This document shows, one piece after another, positions 1-5,477 of a stretch of DNA of 6,962 nucleotides. The DNA is from CAYJFG01 sp051881695. GTDB lineage: Bacteria; Bacillota; Clostridia; Oscillospirales; Acutalibacteraceae. The first letter of the stretch is position 1; the number at the start of each line of letters is the position of its first letter. The stretch is taken from assembly GCA_051881695.1 (NCBI GenBank), contig JBJEQJ010000032.1, forward strand, positions 1 through 6,962. Direction: 5' to 3'. Both the position numbers and the translations under genes were made by a program. The notes below the pieces were generated by a model that saw only the letters and a list, made by a program, of their open reading frames with translations, was not told the DNA's origin and searched no databases.

Positions 1-102
1 GTCCACCCATTCCTGTGTTTCACCACCGCATCCCTGCAAGATGAGTCCTTCCTTGTCGTTCATTCGGCGGAGGTCCGAGAGTGTAATATTGTTAATTGAC
101 AT
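1..102 (-). CDS. 5' end of an unrecognised conserved-looking protein (partial)
   Basis: Only the first 34 codons are inside the window; the gene runs off the left edge. The start ATG is at 102-100, preceded by AAGGAAG at about 8 nt, a good Shine-Dalgarno. The visible N-terminus reads MSINNITLSDLRRMNDKEGL and then contains GCGG and an EWVD motif. It has no signal peptide or membrane segment. It lies downstream of an intrinsic terminator, so it probably needs readthrough or a promoter I cannot see. I do not recognise the family with certainty; the style is that of small hypothetical proteins carried by clostridial integrative elements. No function is assigned. Confidence 0.75.
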   Translation of the reverse strand, partial: MSINNITLSDLRRMNDKEGLILQGCGGETQEWVD

Positions 103-120
103 TTTCAAATCTTCCTTTCA

Positions 121-154
121 TAAAAATAAGCACCCACAATAAAGTGAGTGCCTT
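121..154 (-). terminator. Rho-independent terminator after the lipoprotein gene
   Basis: On the minus strand GCACTCAC (151-144) pairs with GUGGGUGC (137-130), 8 bp with one G-U, around a 6-nt loop, followed by UUAUUUUUA. It lies 15 nt past the stop of the lipoprotein gene and before the gene at 1-102. Confidence 0.8.
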
Positions 155-168
155 GCTTAATCGTCTGT

Positions 169-930
169 TCAACAATAGACTACATATATTTTGTTGTTTT
201 CTGTGATTACATTGAATGACAAGTCGCTCGGAGCTATGACACTGCTTTGGTAGTAGTAGGCTACATACTCAACATCACTTTTAAGGTTTGAAGTCAGTTC
301 TGAAGTGCTGTCATAGTATGATGTGTTTGTGGGCGAGAACCAGCTTGCGTTGCCTGTATTCAGTGAGGAATCGTATTTCATTCCGAACTGCTGACCATAC
401 GCTATGCAGGCACTCACAGCATACTGAACATCAACCGTTTTTGCTTTGGTAGGCGGTTGCGTAGGTTTCTGTGTTGGCTTTTCCGTAGGCTTCTGCACAG
501 ACGGTTGCGTTGGCTTTTCAGCAGGCTTTTGAGTAGGAGTTTCGGTTTCCTTTTCAGCAGTCGATTCTGATTCAGACTGATTGCTATTCACTGTATCCCT
601 GCTGTTGTTCTGAGCCTCGGATTGTGTTTTTTGAATCGGATCCGTTTCCGAAACACTTGCCGAATTTTGTCCACTGTCGGCTTTTTCTTCGGTTTTTGTA
701 TTCTGTCCCGAAGCCTCTGTTTCTTTTGAAACTGTGGCTTTTTCGGTGCGTGTGGTTTCGGTTGTTTTTTCCGTTGTTATTGCAGAAATTTCTGTAGATA
801 CAGAAACATCCGCAGCCTTTGAAACTACGGATGTCTTAATATCGTTATTTACTTTTTCTCCCGTTGTACAAGCTGTGAATGTTCCTGCCATTAATATTAT
901 GATTATCATTATTGCGATTTTCTTTTTCAT
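169..930 (-). CDS. Putative surface lipoprotein with Ser/Thr-rich and Pro-Lys-Thr repeat linker
   Basis: The ATG at 930 is chosen (253 aa) because AAAGGAG lies about 10 nt upstream; the reading frame extends back to a TTG at 957, but that lacks a ribosome binding site and would put charged residues before the signal peptide. Residues 1-20 are MKKK plus an Ile-rich hydrophobic core, followed by Cys21 in F-T-A-C, a somewhat imperfect lipobox, so export and lipidation are likely. Residues 22-131 are rich in Ser, Thr, Glu and Asn. Residues about 132-161 are KPT/KPTQ repeats typical of a cell-wall-spanning linker. Residues about 165-253 form a compact Tyr-rich C-terminal domain that ends in YVVYC and is probably the exposed functional part. 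I do not recognise this domain. The gene has its own promoter and terminator, so it is a single-gene unit. A role at the cell surface is inference. Confidence 0.8.
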   Translation of the reverse strand: MKKKIAIMIIIILMAGTFTACTTGEKVNNDIKTSVVSKAADVSVSTEISAITTEKTTETTRTEKATVSKETEASGQNTKTEEKADSGQNSASVSETDPIQKTQSEAQNNSRDTVNSNQSESESTAEKETETPTQKPAEKPTQPSVQKPTEKPTQKPTQPPTKAKTVDVQYAVSACIAYGQQFGMKYDSSLNTGNASWFSPTNTSYYDSTSELTSNLKSDVEYVAYYYQSSVIAPSDLSFNVITENNKIYVVYC

Positions 931-956
931 ATGCTCATCGCTCCTTTCAAGCAACA

Positions 957-984
957 AGTATATCCAAAGAATTTCAAATGTCCA
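957..984 (-). promoter_or_regulatory. Sigma-A-type promoter for the lipoprotein gene
   Basis: TGGACA (984-979), a 16-nt spacer and TATACT (962-957), reading leftwards into the lipoprotein gene at 930. One mismatch in each hexamer. Confidence 0.55.
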
Positions 985-993
985 GACTTAATT

Positions 994-1416
994 TTATTTA
1001 TCTTTTAACATCATTCCCTTCATATTGCTTGTTTTTAATGTTCCAATATGAACCACAGCATTATCACTTTCTTTTCTTATACGCATATTATTAAGTTGTT
1101 CCTCCGAAAAATCTTTTATAACAATATAACAATCAACGCCTGACCTCTTGCCTTTGCTTTTTACAATACCAAGATTTTTCTCATACTCTTTAGGATAATT
1201 AATATAAAACCAACAAAGATTTTTTTCTTTTCGATACAAATATTCTTTTCCGGGCATTACGCCATTTTTCAATATCTCATTAATGTTTTCCGAAAAGGTA
1301 AAATGTATAAGTCCATATTGTTTTATATCCTTCTTATCCTGACAACTTAATGCTGATTTAGGTGTATGACATAAAAAACCCATATCAATAAGCTTTTTCT
1401 TTAAATATTTAAACAT
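994..1416 (-). CDS. Hypothetical protein, possibly ADP-ribosyltransferase-like fold
   Basis: The ATG at 1416 gives 140 aa and has GGAG 8 nt upstream; a GTG at 1449 in the same frame has no ribosome binding site and is rejected. The protein is basic and cytoplasmic. Residues 36-56 read LIHFTFSENINEILKNGVMPG. This resembles the N-terminal strand-and-helix motif (h-x-H-h-T, then a helix ending in ILxNG) seen in DarT, DUF4433 and KptA-type ADP-ribosyltransferase-fold proteins. The central part has WFYINYP (69-75) and VDCYIVIKDF (94-103), and the C-terminus has VVHIG (121-125). The length is short for a full DarT-type enzyme and I cannot identify a catalytic Glu with confidence. The family assignment is therefore a weak inference; a plain hypothetical protein is the safe label. 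It is transcribed from its own promoter between SpoVG and itself. No antitoxin-like partner is evident next to it. Confidence 0.7.
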   Translation of the reverse strand: MFKYLKKKLIDMGFLCHTPKSALSCQDKKDIKQYGLIHFTFSENINEILKNGVMPGKEYLYRKEKNLCWFYINYPKEYEKNLGIVKSKGKRSGVDCYIVIKDFSEEQLNNMRIRKESDNAVVHIGTLKTSNMKGMMLKDK

Positions 1417-1475
1417 TTTCTTTTCTCCGTTCGTATTTATATTCTCCACTTCAAATAAAAAATAGATTATATTAA

Positions 1476-1504
1476 ATTATACAATAGAGAAAACAAACAT
1501 TCAA
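1476..1504 (-). promoter_or_regulatory. Sigma-A-type promoter for the gene at 994-1416
   Basis: TTGAAT (1504-1499), a 17-nt spacer and a perfect TATAAT (1481-1476). It starts 7 nt after the SpoVG stop codon, and no terminator is visible between the two genes, so readthrough from the upstream operon is also possible. Confidence 0.7.
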
Positions 1505-1510
1505 ACAAAT

Positions 1511-1909
1511 TCACAAAGTCTGTGTAAAGCTTTCCGATTCATCTTCCGACATAGCCTCGGTTTCTTCTTTACTCTGATGTTCATAAAGTGCCTGATGATA
1601 TGCGTCCATAACCTTGCTGTTTAGCATATCTCTTGACTCCTTTGAAATCGGGTGAGCAATCTCGCTGAACTTCGTTTCGCCGTTTTCGTCAACATAGTTA
1701 CTTGCAGGCATTGCAACAAACAGTCCTTTTCTTGAGTTCATCACTCTGATTCCGTGAATTGCAACAGCACCGCCGACAGTAACGCTTGCAAATGCCTTTG
1801 TGTTGCAATCTTCTACATCAACGAGCTTATCAATCCTTACCTTGATATACGGCAGTTTCCTTTTCTGATTTTTGTATTTGTTTCCTTTGAAATTTGTATT
1901 TTGTGCCAT
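1511..1909 (-). CDS. spoVG: SpoVG family regulator
   Basis: A 132-aa protein whose core (residues about 20-107) matches SpoVG: YIKVRIDKLV, then AFASVTVGGAVAIHGIRVMN, GLFVAMPAS, a segment with ENGETKFSEIAHPIS, and a final helix ending MDAYHQALYEH. Bacillus SpoVG is about 97 aa; here there is a 19-residue basic N-terminal extension and a 20-residue acidic tail rich in Glu and Ser. SpoVG proteins bind DNA and RNA and act as pleiotropic regulators; copies are frequent on integrative elements and phages of Firmicutes, where the target is unknown. The start is fixed by GGAGGTGA 8 nt before the ATG. It follows the AbrB-type gene by 18 nt, so it is the last gene of the methyltransferase operon. Confidence 0.92.
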   Translation of the reverse strand: MAQNTNFKGNKYKNQKRKLPYIKVRIDKLVDVEDCNTKAFASVTVGGAVAIHGIRVMNSRKGLFVAMPASNYVDENGETKFSEIAHPISKESRDMLNSKVMDAYHQALYEHQSKEETEAMSEDESESFTQTL

Positions 1910-1927
1910 TATAAATTCACCTCCGAT

Positions 1928-2215
1928 TTATCGTTTCTGCTTTTCAGCCCACAGAAGAGAAAGATGCAGAAGTGCGTTTCTCTGTTCTTCCTCGGACAGA
2001 CTGTCGAGGAAATCTTCAAGGGTGTAATTTTCCTCGAATTCTTCTGCAAATTCATTACAGTTGTCGCAGATTTTTTCTCTCCTGACAACAACCGAGCCAT
2101 CATCCTGCTGTGTGAATGATAAAACATCGTTGTATTTGAATCCGATTCGCTGTCGGATTTCAAAAGGGATTGTGATTCTTCCTTTTTTACCGAGAACTCT
2201 GTGAATTTTAAGCAT
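1928..2215 (-). CDS. AbrB/MazE/SpoVT-family DNA-binding regulator with CxxC
   Basis: The start at 2215 gives 95 aa; its ATG shares one base with the stop of the upstream gene (TAATG), and GAGG lies 7 nt upstream, indicating translational coupling. Residues 1-46 are a swapped-hairpin AbrB domain: VLGKKGRITIPFEIRQRIGF, then DVLSFTQQDDGSVVVRR. A C50-D-N-C53 pair follows, and residues 56-95 form an acidic helical tail. AbrB-type domains bind DNA as dimers; standing alone, such proteins are transition-state regulators or antitoxins. No toxin gene is adjacent, and the next gene is SpoVG, so regulation of the element is the simpler idea. The CxxC might bind metal or act with the Cys cluster in the upstream gene; this is inference. 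Confidence 0.88.
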   Translation of the reverse strand: MLKIHRVLGKKGRITIPFEIRQRIGFKYNDVLSFTQQDDGSVVVRREKICDNCNEFAEEFEENYTLEDFLDSLSEEEQRNALLHLSLLWAEKQKR

Positions 2216-2412
2216 TACTCGTCCTCGCTTTCTGCGAGTTCTGCTCTGCACTCATCGCAGATGCAGTCGCAACAACATTCTTCACTATCATCATCGCACC
2301 TCTCAATCAGAATTGCTCCGTCCACAGCTGAAATCTGCACAGCACAGTCGGATGTGATTCCTGATACAATAAGTGCGTCAAGCGGTATGCTTACAAATAT
2401 TTTATTTTCCAT
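2215..2412 (-). CDS. Small AbrB-like protein with acidic Cys cluster
   Basis: A 65-aa protein. Residues 1-37 (IFVSIPLDALIVSGI, then AVQISAVDGAILIE) have the strand-IP-helix-GI-hairpin layout of an AbrB/SpoVT swapped-hairpin domain, but lack the usual basic residues for DNA contact. The tail (38-65) is very acidic and holds six cysteines between 39 and 55, at C39, C46-C47-C48, C50 and C52, plus C55, which makes seven; this looks like a metal-binding knuckle. The start ATG at 2412 overlaps the methyltransferase 3' end by 11 nt; AAGGAG is about 13 nt upstream, a bit far, so coupling to methyltransferase translation is likely. The gene ends in the TAATG overlap with the AbrB gene. A heterodimer with that neighbour is an inference from the overlap and shared fold. 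Confidence 0.8.
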   Translation of the reverse strand: MENKIFVSIPLDALIVSGITSDCAVQISAVDGAILIERCDDDSEECCCDCICDECRAELAESEDE

Positions 2413-3355
2413 TGTTAATAATACACTCCTTCAAAATTTGTTCTAAATCAATTTGTTGTTCGGTTGTCAAGTCAAGCAGGCTCAACTGCAACGGTTTGTT
2501 TCTCTGCCTTTCATACATATCGTAGTTGCTGATTAGCAGTTCAGGAAATTGCTCGCCTGCGTTGATTCGCTGTTTCATATTGTGTAACCTTGTGAAATCA
2601 AAGAATGAATATCCGTCATACAAATTGCGGATTTCTTCACAATCGTTGTATGAAACAAGCCATTTACCCTTTGAATTTGCAAGCGTGTTTTTCAGCCTCA
2701 GATGGTCATCCCAAGTGAAACCGCACTGATAAACATACTCGCTTGAATAGTAAGGCGGATCGCAGTAGAAAAAGGCATTATCTCGGTCGTAATGCTTTAT
2801 TAGGACTTCAAAATCCTGATTTTCAATTACAGTATTTTCAAGTCGTTTTCCGACTTGCTCTATCAGTTGAAAAAGGCTAACTACTGAAAAGGGCTGACAG
2901 GCAAAGGATTTTCCGCCGCTTGAATAGCTGTATCGTAAGAGTTTAAGAAACATTACTGCTCTGCGCAAGTCATAGTCCTGTTTCATTTTTATATACAATT
3001 CTATAATTTCTTCTGCTCTCAAGTCGGTAAGGATAATTTTCGTTAGTTCCAATTCCTCATCAAGGTACTTATCGTCAAACTTTTCTTGTTTAAAAAAGTT
3101 CTTTATGACATTGAAATCATCCCTTGAATTAAGCGGATAAAATCCGAGTTCTTTTATGAACGCCATAGGTCTGTCACGCATACAGCGAAAGAGATTTACA
3201 AGATTATGGTTAAAATCATTGTAAACCTCCATTTTATCAGGCTTTTTCTTGCCTAAAAGTACAGCTCCCGAACCTCCGAACGGCTCAATATATCTTTCGT
3301 AATTCAGAGGAAACAGGGCGTACAAAATATGAAGGATGGATGTTTTATTACCCAT
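2402..3355 (-). CDS. D12-class adenine-N6 DNA methyltransferase (Dam-like), orphan
   Basis: Transfers a methyl group from S-adenosylmethionine to adenine N6 in DNA. In the 317-aa frame starting at the ATG at 3355, motif I is E24-PFGGSG-30 (SAM binding), a VYNDFN motif is at 44-49, and the catalytic DPPY is at 199-202 in FFYCDPPYY. The target-recognition part lies between about 60 and 190. The N-terminus is short for the family: homologous proteins usually have a few residues before the W-x-G-N/G-K motif. Upstream in frame the codons continue KTPVSW before the ATG, which looks like native protein, but no ATG, GTG or TTG occurs before the in-frame TAA at about 3390. The 3355 ATG has no Shine-Dalgarno. 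The true start, or whether the gene is fully functional, is unclear. No cognate endonuclease is seen. The specificity cannot be read from sequence alone. Confidence 0.9.
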   Translation of the reverse strand: MGNKTSILHILYALFPLNYERYIEPFGGSGAVLLGKKKPDKMEVYNDFNHNLVNLFRCMRDRPMAFIKELGFYPLNSRDDFNVIKNFFKQEKFDDKYLDEELELTKIILTDLRAEEIIELYIKMKQDYDLRRAVMFLKLLRYSYSSGGKSFACQPFSVVSLFQLIEQVGKRLENTVIENQDFEVLIKHYDRDNAFFYCDPPYYSSEYVYQCGFTWDDHLRLKNTLANSKGKWLVSYNDCEEIRNLYDGYSFFDFTRLHNMKQRINAGEQFPELLISNYDMYERQRNKPLQLSLLDLTTEQQIDLEQILKECIINNGK

Positions 3356-3363
3356 CCAACTTA

Positions 3364-3508
3364 CAGGGGTTTTGATATTCTCACTTCCTTACGGCGAGCC
3401 GCCGTTGGCAATTCCCCACCGCATAACATTACGATAGAGGAAACATTGTCAGCGGTGGGGAGTTATAATTCTCATCTCGCCAAATTTTTTAAATATCAAT
3501 CGCCCCTG
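3364..3508. mobile_element. Compound palindromic element, MITE- or IS605-relic-like
   Basis: The ends carry imperfect terminal inverted repeats: CAGGGGTTTTGATATT at 3364-3379 and the complement of CAGGGGCGATTGATATT at 3492-3508. Inside lie a 13-bp stem-loop (3410-3422/3452-3464, core CCCCACCGC/GCGGTGGGG, one wobble, 29-nt loop), a small hairpin ACGGC-gagcc-GCCGT (3391-3405), and the pair GGCGAG/CTCGCC (3393-3398/3476-3481). No protein is encoded. The right-hand boundary on the minus strand runs straight into the D12 methyltransferase coding frame. A MITE with terminal inverted repeats and an IS200/IS605-type palindrome ending in TCAA are both possible. It could also be a structured leader RNA. 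Confidence 0.5.
3410..3464. repeat. 13-bp inverted repeat, stem-loop
   Basis: Arms 3410-3422 and 3452-3464 (core CCCCACCGC/GCGGTGGGG, flanked by further pairs including one T-G) around a 29-nt loop. No U-tract follows in either direction, so it is not an intrinsic terminator. Confidence 0.85.
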
Positions 3509-3591
3509 AAACGACAAAAAGCCGTTGATTAAGTTTTTAACTCAATCAACGGCTGTATATTTCAACATATATCAATCGCTGTCAGAAACGA
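3493..3591. repeat. Pair of 22-23-nt direct repeats
   Basis: On the minus strand TCGTTTC, 4-5 variable bases and GCGATTGATAT occur at 3514-3493 and again at 3591-3569. The left copy coincides with the terminal inverted repeat of the palindromic element; the other copy forms one arm of the hairpin at 3569-3598. Confidence 0.75.
3515..3554 (-). terminator. Rho-independent terminator after the RHH gene
   Basis: An 11-bp perfect stem, AGCCGTTGATT (3554-3544 on the minus strand) with AATCAACGGCT (3530-3520), 13-nt loop, followed by TTTTTGTCG on the minus strand. It lies 50 nt past the stop of the RHH gene and insulates it from the methyltransferase operon. Confidence 0.75.
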
Positions 3592-3606
3592 TTGATATTT
3601 TGTTTT
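3569..3606 (+). terminator. Hairpin with plus-strand U-tract, possible terminator
   Basis: ATATCAATCG (3569-3578) pairs perfectly with CGATTGATAT (3589-3598) over a 10-nt loop; TTTTGTTTT follows on the plus strand. No plus-strand gene is seen upstream, so it may instead be a binding site or a repeat arm. Confidence 0.35.
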
Positions 3607-3781
3607 ATTCAGTTTTTTCCGGGATTTTCCCGTGCTTTTCTTCAAATCGTGTTATTTCGTCCTTTATCAGGTGCAGCATATACCAATTCATTGACCTGTC
3701 ATCGTATTTTGCCACATAGTCAAACTTACGCAGAAGTTCCTCGTCAATGCGCAGTGACAGATGTTTAATTTGCTTTTTCAT
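3605..3781 (-). CDS. Arc-type ribbon-helix-helix regulator
   Basis: A 58-aa protein, MKKQIKHLSLRIDEELLRKF and onward. Residues 5-12 form the DNA-contacting beta strand (IKHLSLRI), about 13-25 the first helix, and about 29-50 the second helix (SMNWYMLHLIKDEITRFEEK), which matches the ribbon-helix-helix fold of Arc/MetJ-type repressors that bind operators as dimers of dimers. The ATG at 3781 has GGAGG upstream at 6 nt. It is divergent from the SLOG gene and overlaps its promoter region, so it most likely represses both itself and that neighbour; this is inference. It could also be the antitoxin half of a module, but no RelE-, MazF- or HicA-like toxin is adjacent. A terminator follows its stop. 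Confidence 0.85.
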   Translation of the reverse strand: MKKQIKHLSLRIDEELLRKFDYVAKYDDRSMNWYMLHLIKDEITRFEEKHGKIPEKTE

Positions 3782-3794
3782 AATTTCCTCCGTA

Positions 3795-3864
3795 TGAACC
3801 TACTTTGAGTTTATTATAAGTTCTTTTTATGATATAATGTCATAGTGGACTTATGGTGGGTTCA
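3795..3864. promoter_or_regulatory. Divergent promoter region with inverted repeats (putative RHH operator)
   Basis: Plus strand: extended -10 TGATATAAT (3830-3838) with a weak -35 TTTATT (3810-3815), spacer 17, for the SLOG gene. Minus strand: TATAAT (3817-3812 region) with ATGACA about 19 nt upstream for the RHH gene. Flanking both is the inverted pair TGAACCTAC (3795-3803) and GTGGGTTCA (3856-3864), differing at one base. These are suitable operator half-sites for the RHH protein, which is inference. Confidence 0.5.
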
Positions 3865-3884
3865 CTTTATTAGGAGGAATTTTT

Positions 3885-4217
3885 ATGAAACTTGCAATAA
3901 TCGGCTCAAGATCACTTACAATCAACAATTTAGAGGATTATATTCCTGAAAATACTGTTGAAATAATTTCAGGCGGTGCTAAAGGTATCGACAGCTGTGC
4001 TAAAATATTTGCTTTAAAACACAGTTTGAAATACACAGAATTTCTGCCAAAGTACAATTTATACGGGAGATACGCACCTCTGCGAAGAAACCTTGAAATC
4101 ATTTCAAATGCTGATATGGTTTTAGCCTTTTGGGACGGAAAAAGCAGGGGAACAAAATTTGTAATTGATAATTGTAAGAAAACTAATAAGCCGATTAGGA
4201 TTATAACAGATTTTTAA
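3885..4217 (+). CDS. SLOG-family (YspA/cpYpsA-like) nucleotide-binding protein
   Basis: A 110-aa Rossmann-like protein with the SLOG hallmarks: AIIGSR at 4-9, ISGGAKGID at 28-36 (phosphate-binding loop), PLRRNLEI at 65-72, and FWDGKSRGT at 82-90. This corresponds to the small stand-alone YspA/cpYpsA-related group (formerly DUF2493), related to DprA/Smf and LOG proteins. Members are proposed to bind or process nucleotides or nucleotide-derived signals; the substrate is not established. The length is normal. AGGAGG lies 7 nt before the ATG. It is the only plus-strand gene and is paired with the RHH regulator. Its stop codon (4215-4217) overlaps the convergent methyltransferase stop by 2 nt. Confidence 0.9.
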   Translation: MKLAIIGSRSLTINNLEDYIPENTVEIISGGAKGIDSCAKIFALKHSLKYTEFLPKYNLYGRYAPLRRNLEIISNADMVLAFWDGKSRGTKFVIDNCKKTNKPIRIITDF

Positions 4218-5435
4218 TTGGCTGATTCATCTACTTTTTTAATAATCTTCCCGATTTCAGAGATTACATTTACTGTCACAGCATTTCCTGCCATCTTGTA
4301 GAGCCTGCTGTCGGATAGTCCAGTCGCTTTTGCTTTGTTGAACTGATCGTCCGTGAAGCCTTGTAATCTCCAGCACTCTCTCGGGGTAAGCTTTCTGATT
4401 CTGCCGATATGAACTTCGCCGTTTGGCTCAACAAAGGCTACTGCAAACTTTTCATTGTCATCGAGAACATCTGAATTTTCTACAAAAACTCCCGAATGTT
4501 CTGCCTTTCGGTTACTGATTCCCGAATCCTGCCTTGCAGTTATGCACCTTGCAATTTCTGTCAGTTTCGGATCGGGGTTCAGGTCTATGAAATAATACGC
4601 CTGCGTTGCAGAAGTTGTCAGAGTATGTGCTATCTGACTTCCGACTCGACCTCGCCTTGAGTTCTGTCCCGAAAAAGCAGTATCAATGCTGTCACCGGGA
4701 TATGCGATCTGATAACCGTCTTTGGTTTTAGATTTTATCGGCAATCCAAAGTTTTCAGTATCTTCAATGAGATAAAGTCCCGAATGACCGCCAAAACCGC
4801 CCGAACCGCTTGTCAGCGTACAGCTTAGTCCTGTTGATGAGTAGATTCGCTCACCTTGTGTAGGGTTTTCTTTGTATAAGAGCTTTTCCGCTTGTTTGCG
4901 TGAAAGATAATACTTCTCCGGCACATTGTCCTCTAAGATATCCGATAATGAACACTCGATTTCGTGACTGGGGTACTCCGAAATTTTTGCTGTTAAGTAC
5001 CTGCCAGCACACATCATACCCCAACTCATCCAATGTATGGATGATTGTTTCAAATGTCCTGCCGGAGTCATGGTTAAGGAGACCGGGAACATTTTCAAGG
5101 AAGAGATACTTAGGTTTTTTAACGGCAGCAATTCGAGCAATCTCGAAAAACAGAGTTCCTCTTGTATCGTCAAATCCTTTTCTTGCTCCGGCGATTGAAA
5201 AGGACTGACAGGGAAATCCTCCAACAAGAAGGTCGAAATCGGGTAACTGTTCGGGTACGATTTTTCTTGCGTCATCAAAGTAAAGTTCACCTCCCGTGTC
5301 ATACATTGCTTCATATGCCTGCTTTGCATACTTGTCGATTTCGCAGTATCCGACGCACTCAAAACCGCCAATGGCTTCAAGTCCAGAACGGAAACCGCCG
5401 ATGCCTGCAAACATATCAAAGAATTTGATGGACAT
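4214..5435 (-). pseudogene. C5 cytosine DNA methyltransferase interrupted by a frame change
   Basis: The enzyme methylates cytosine C5 in DNA. The first frame (from ATG at 5435) carries motif I FDMFAGIGG (6-14), the catalytic PCQ with Cys76 in GGFPCQSFS, ENV at 114-116, and QSRNRVFIIG (156-165); it then goes out of frame and stops at 4851. The second frame runs from about 4950 to 4214 and carries SDILEDNVPEKYYLS, the target-recognition region with three SxTLT-like modules, motif IX RKLTPRECWRLQGF and motif X LYKMAGNAVTVNVISEIG. The span of 1222 nt is one more than a multiple of three. In the zone 4930-4951 the same bases encode conserved residues in both frames, suggesting an out-of-frame deletion between similar sequences. 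As written it would give a protein lacking motifs IX and X, so inactive unless frameshifting occurs. It is downstream of DUF4314 in one operon. A sequencing error is the alternative. Confidence 0.85.
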
Positions 5436-5462
5436 AAATCTTCATTCCAAACGAAGATTTAT
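5434..5462 (-). promoter_or_regulatory. Hairpin between Shine-Dalgarno and start codon of the C5 methyltransferase
   Basis: AUAAAUCUUC (5462-5453 on the minus strand) pairs perfectly with GAAGAUUUAU (5443-5434); the loop has 9 nt. The AU of the start codon is the end of the stem. The only strong ribosome binding site, GAGGTG at 5479-5474, lies 38 nt from the ATG in linear distance, but about 11 nt when the hairpin is folded. Confidence 0.6.
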
Positions 5463-5477
5463 ATTTTTAAAATCACC

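Noticed and set aside
470..540. Repeated KPT/KPTQ-coding units considered as a DNA repeat array or CRISPR
   Set aside because: The repeats follow codon periodicity of a Pro-rich linker, with irregular length and no spacers.
734..991. Plus-strand frame opposite the lipoprotein
   Set aside because: A shadow of the low-complexity Ser/Thr-rich coding sequence, no ribosome binding site.
1928..2412. Toxin-antitoxin reading of the AbrB-like pair
   Set aside because: Neither neighbour resembles MazF, PIN or another known toxin, and the 65-aa partner looks AbrB-like itself.
3329..3532. Plus-strand 67-codon frame across the palindromic element
   Set aside because: No ribosome binding site, covers inverted repeats and overlaps the methyltransferase 5' end on the other strand.
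2402..5435. Complete restriction-modification system
   Set aside because: Two methyltransferases are present but no endonuclease, specificity subunit or ATPase gene is seen near either one.
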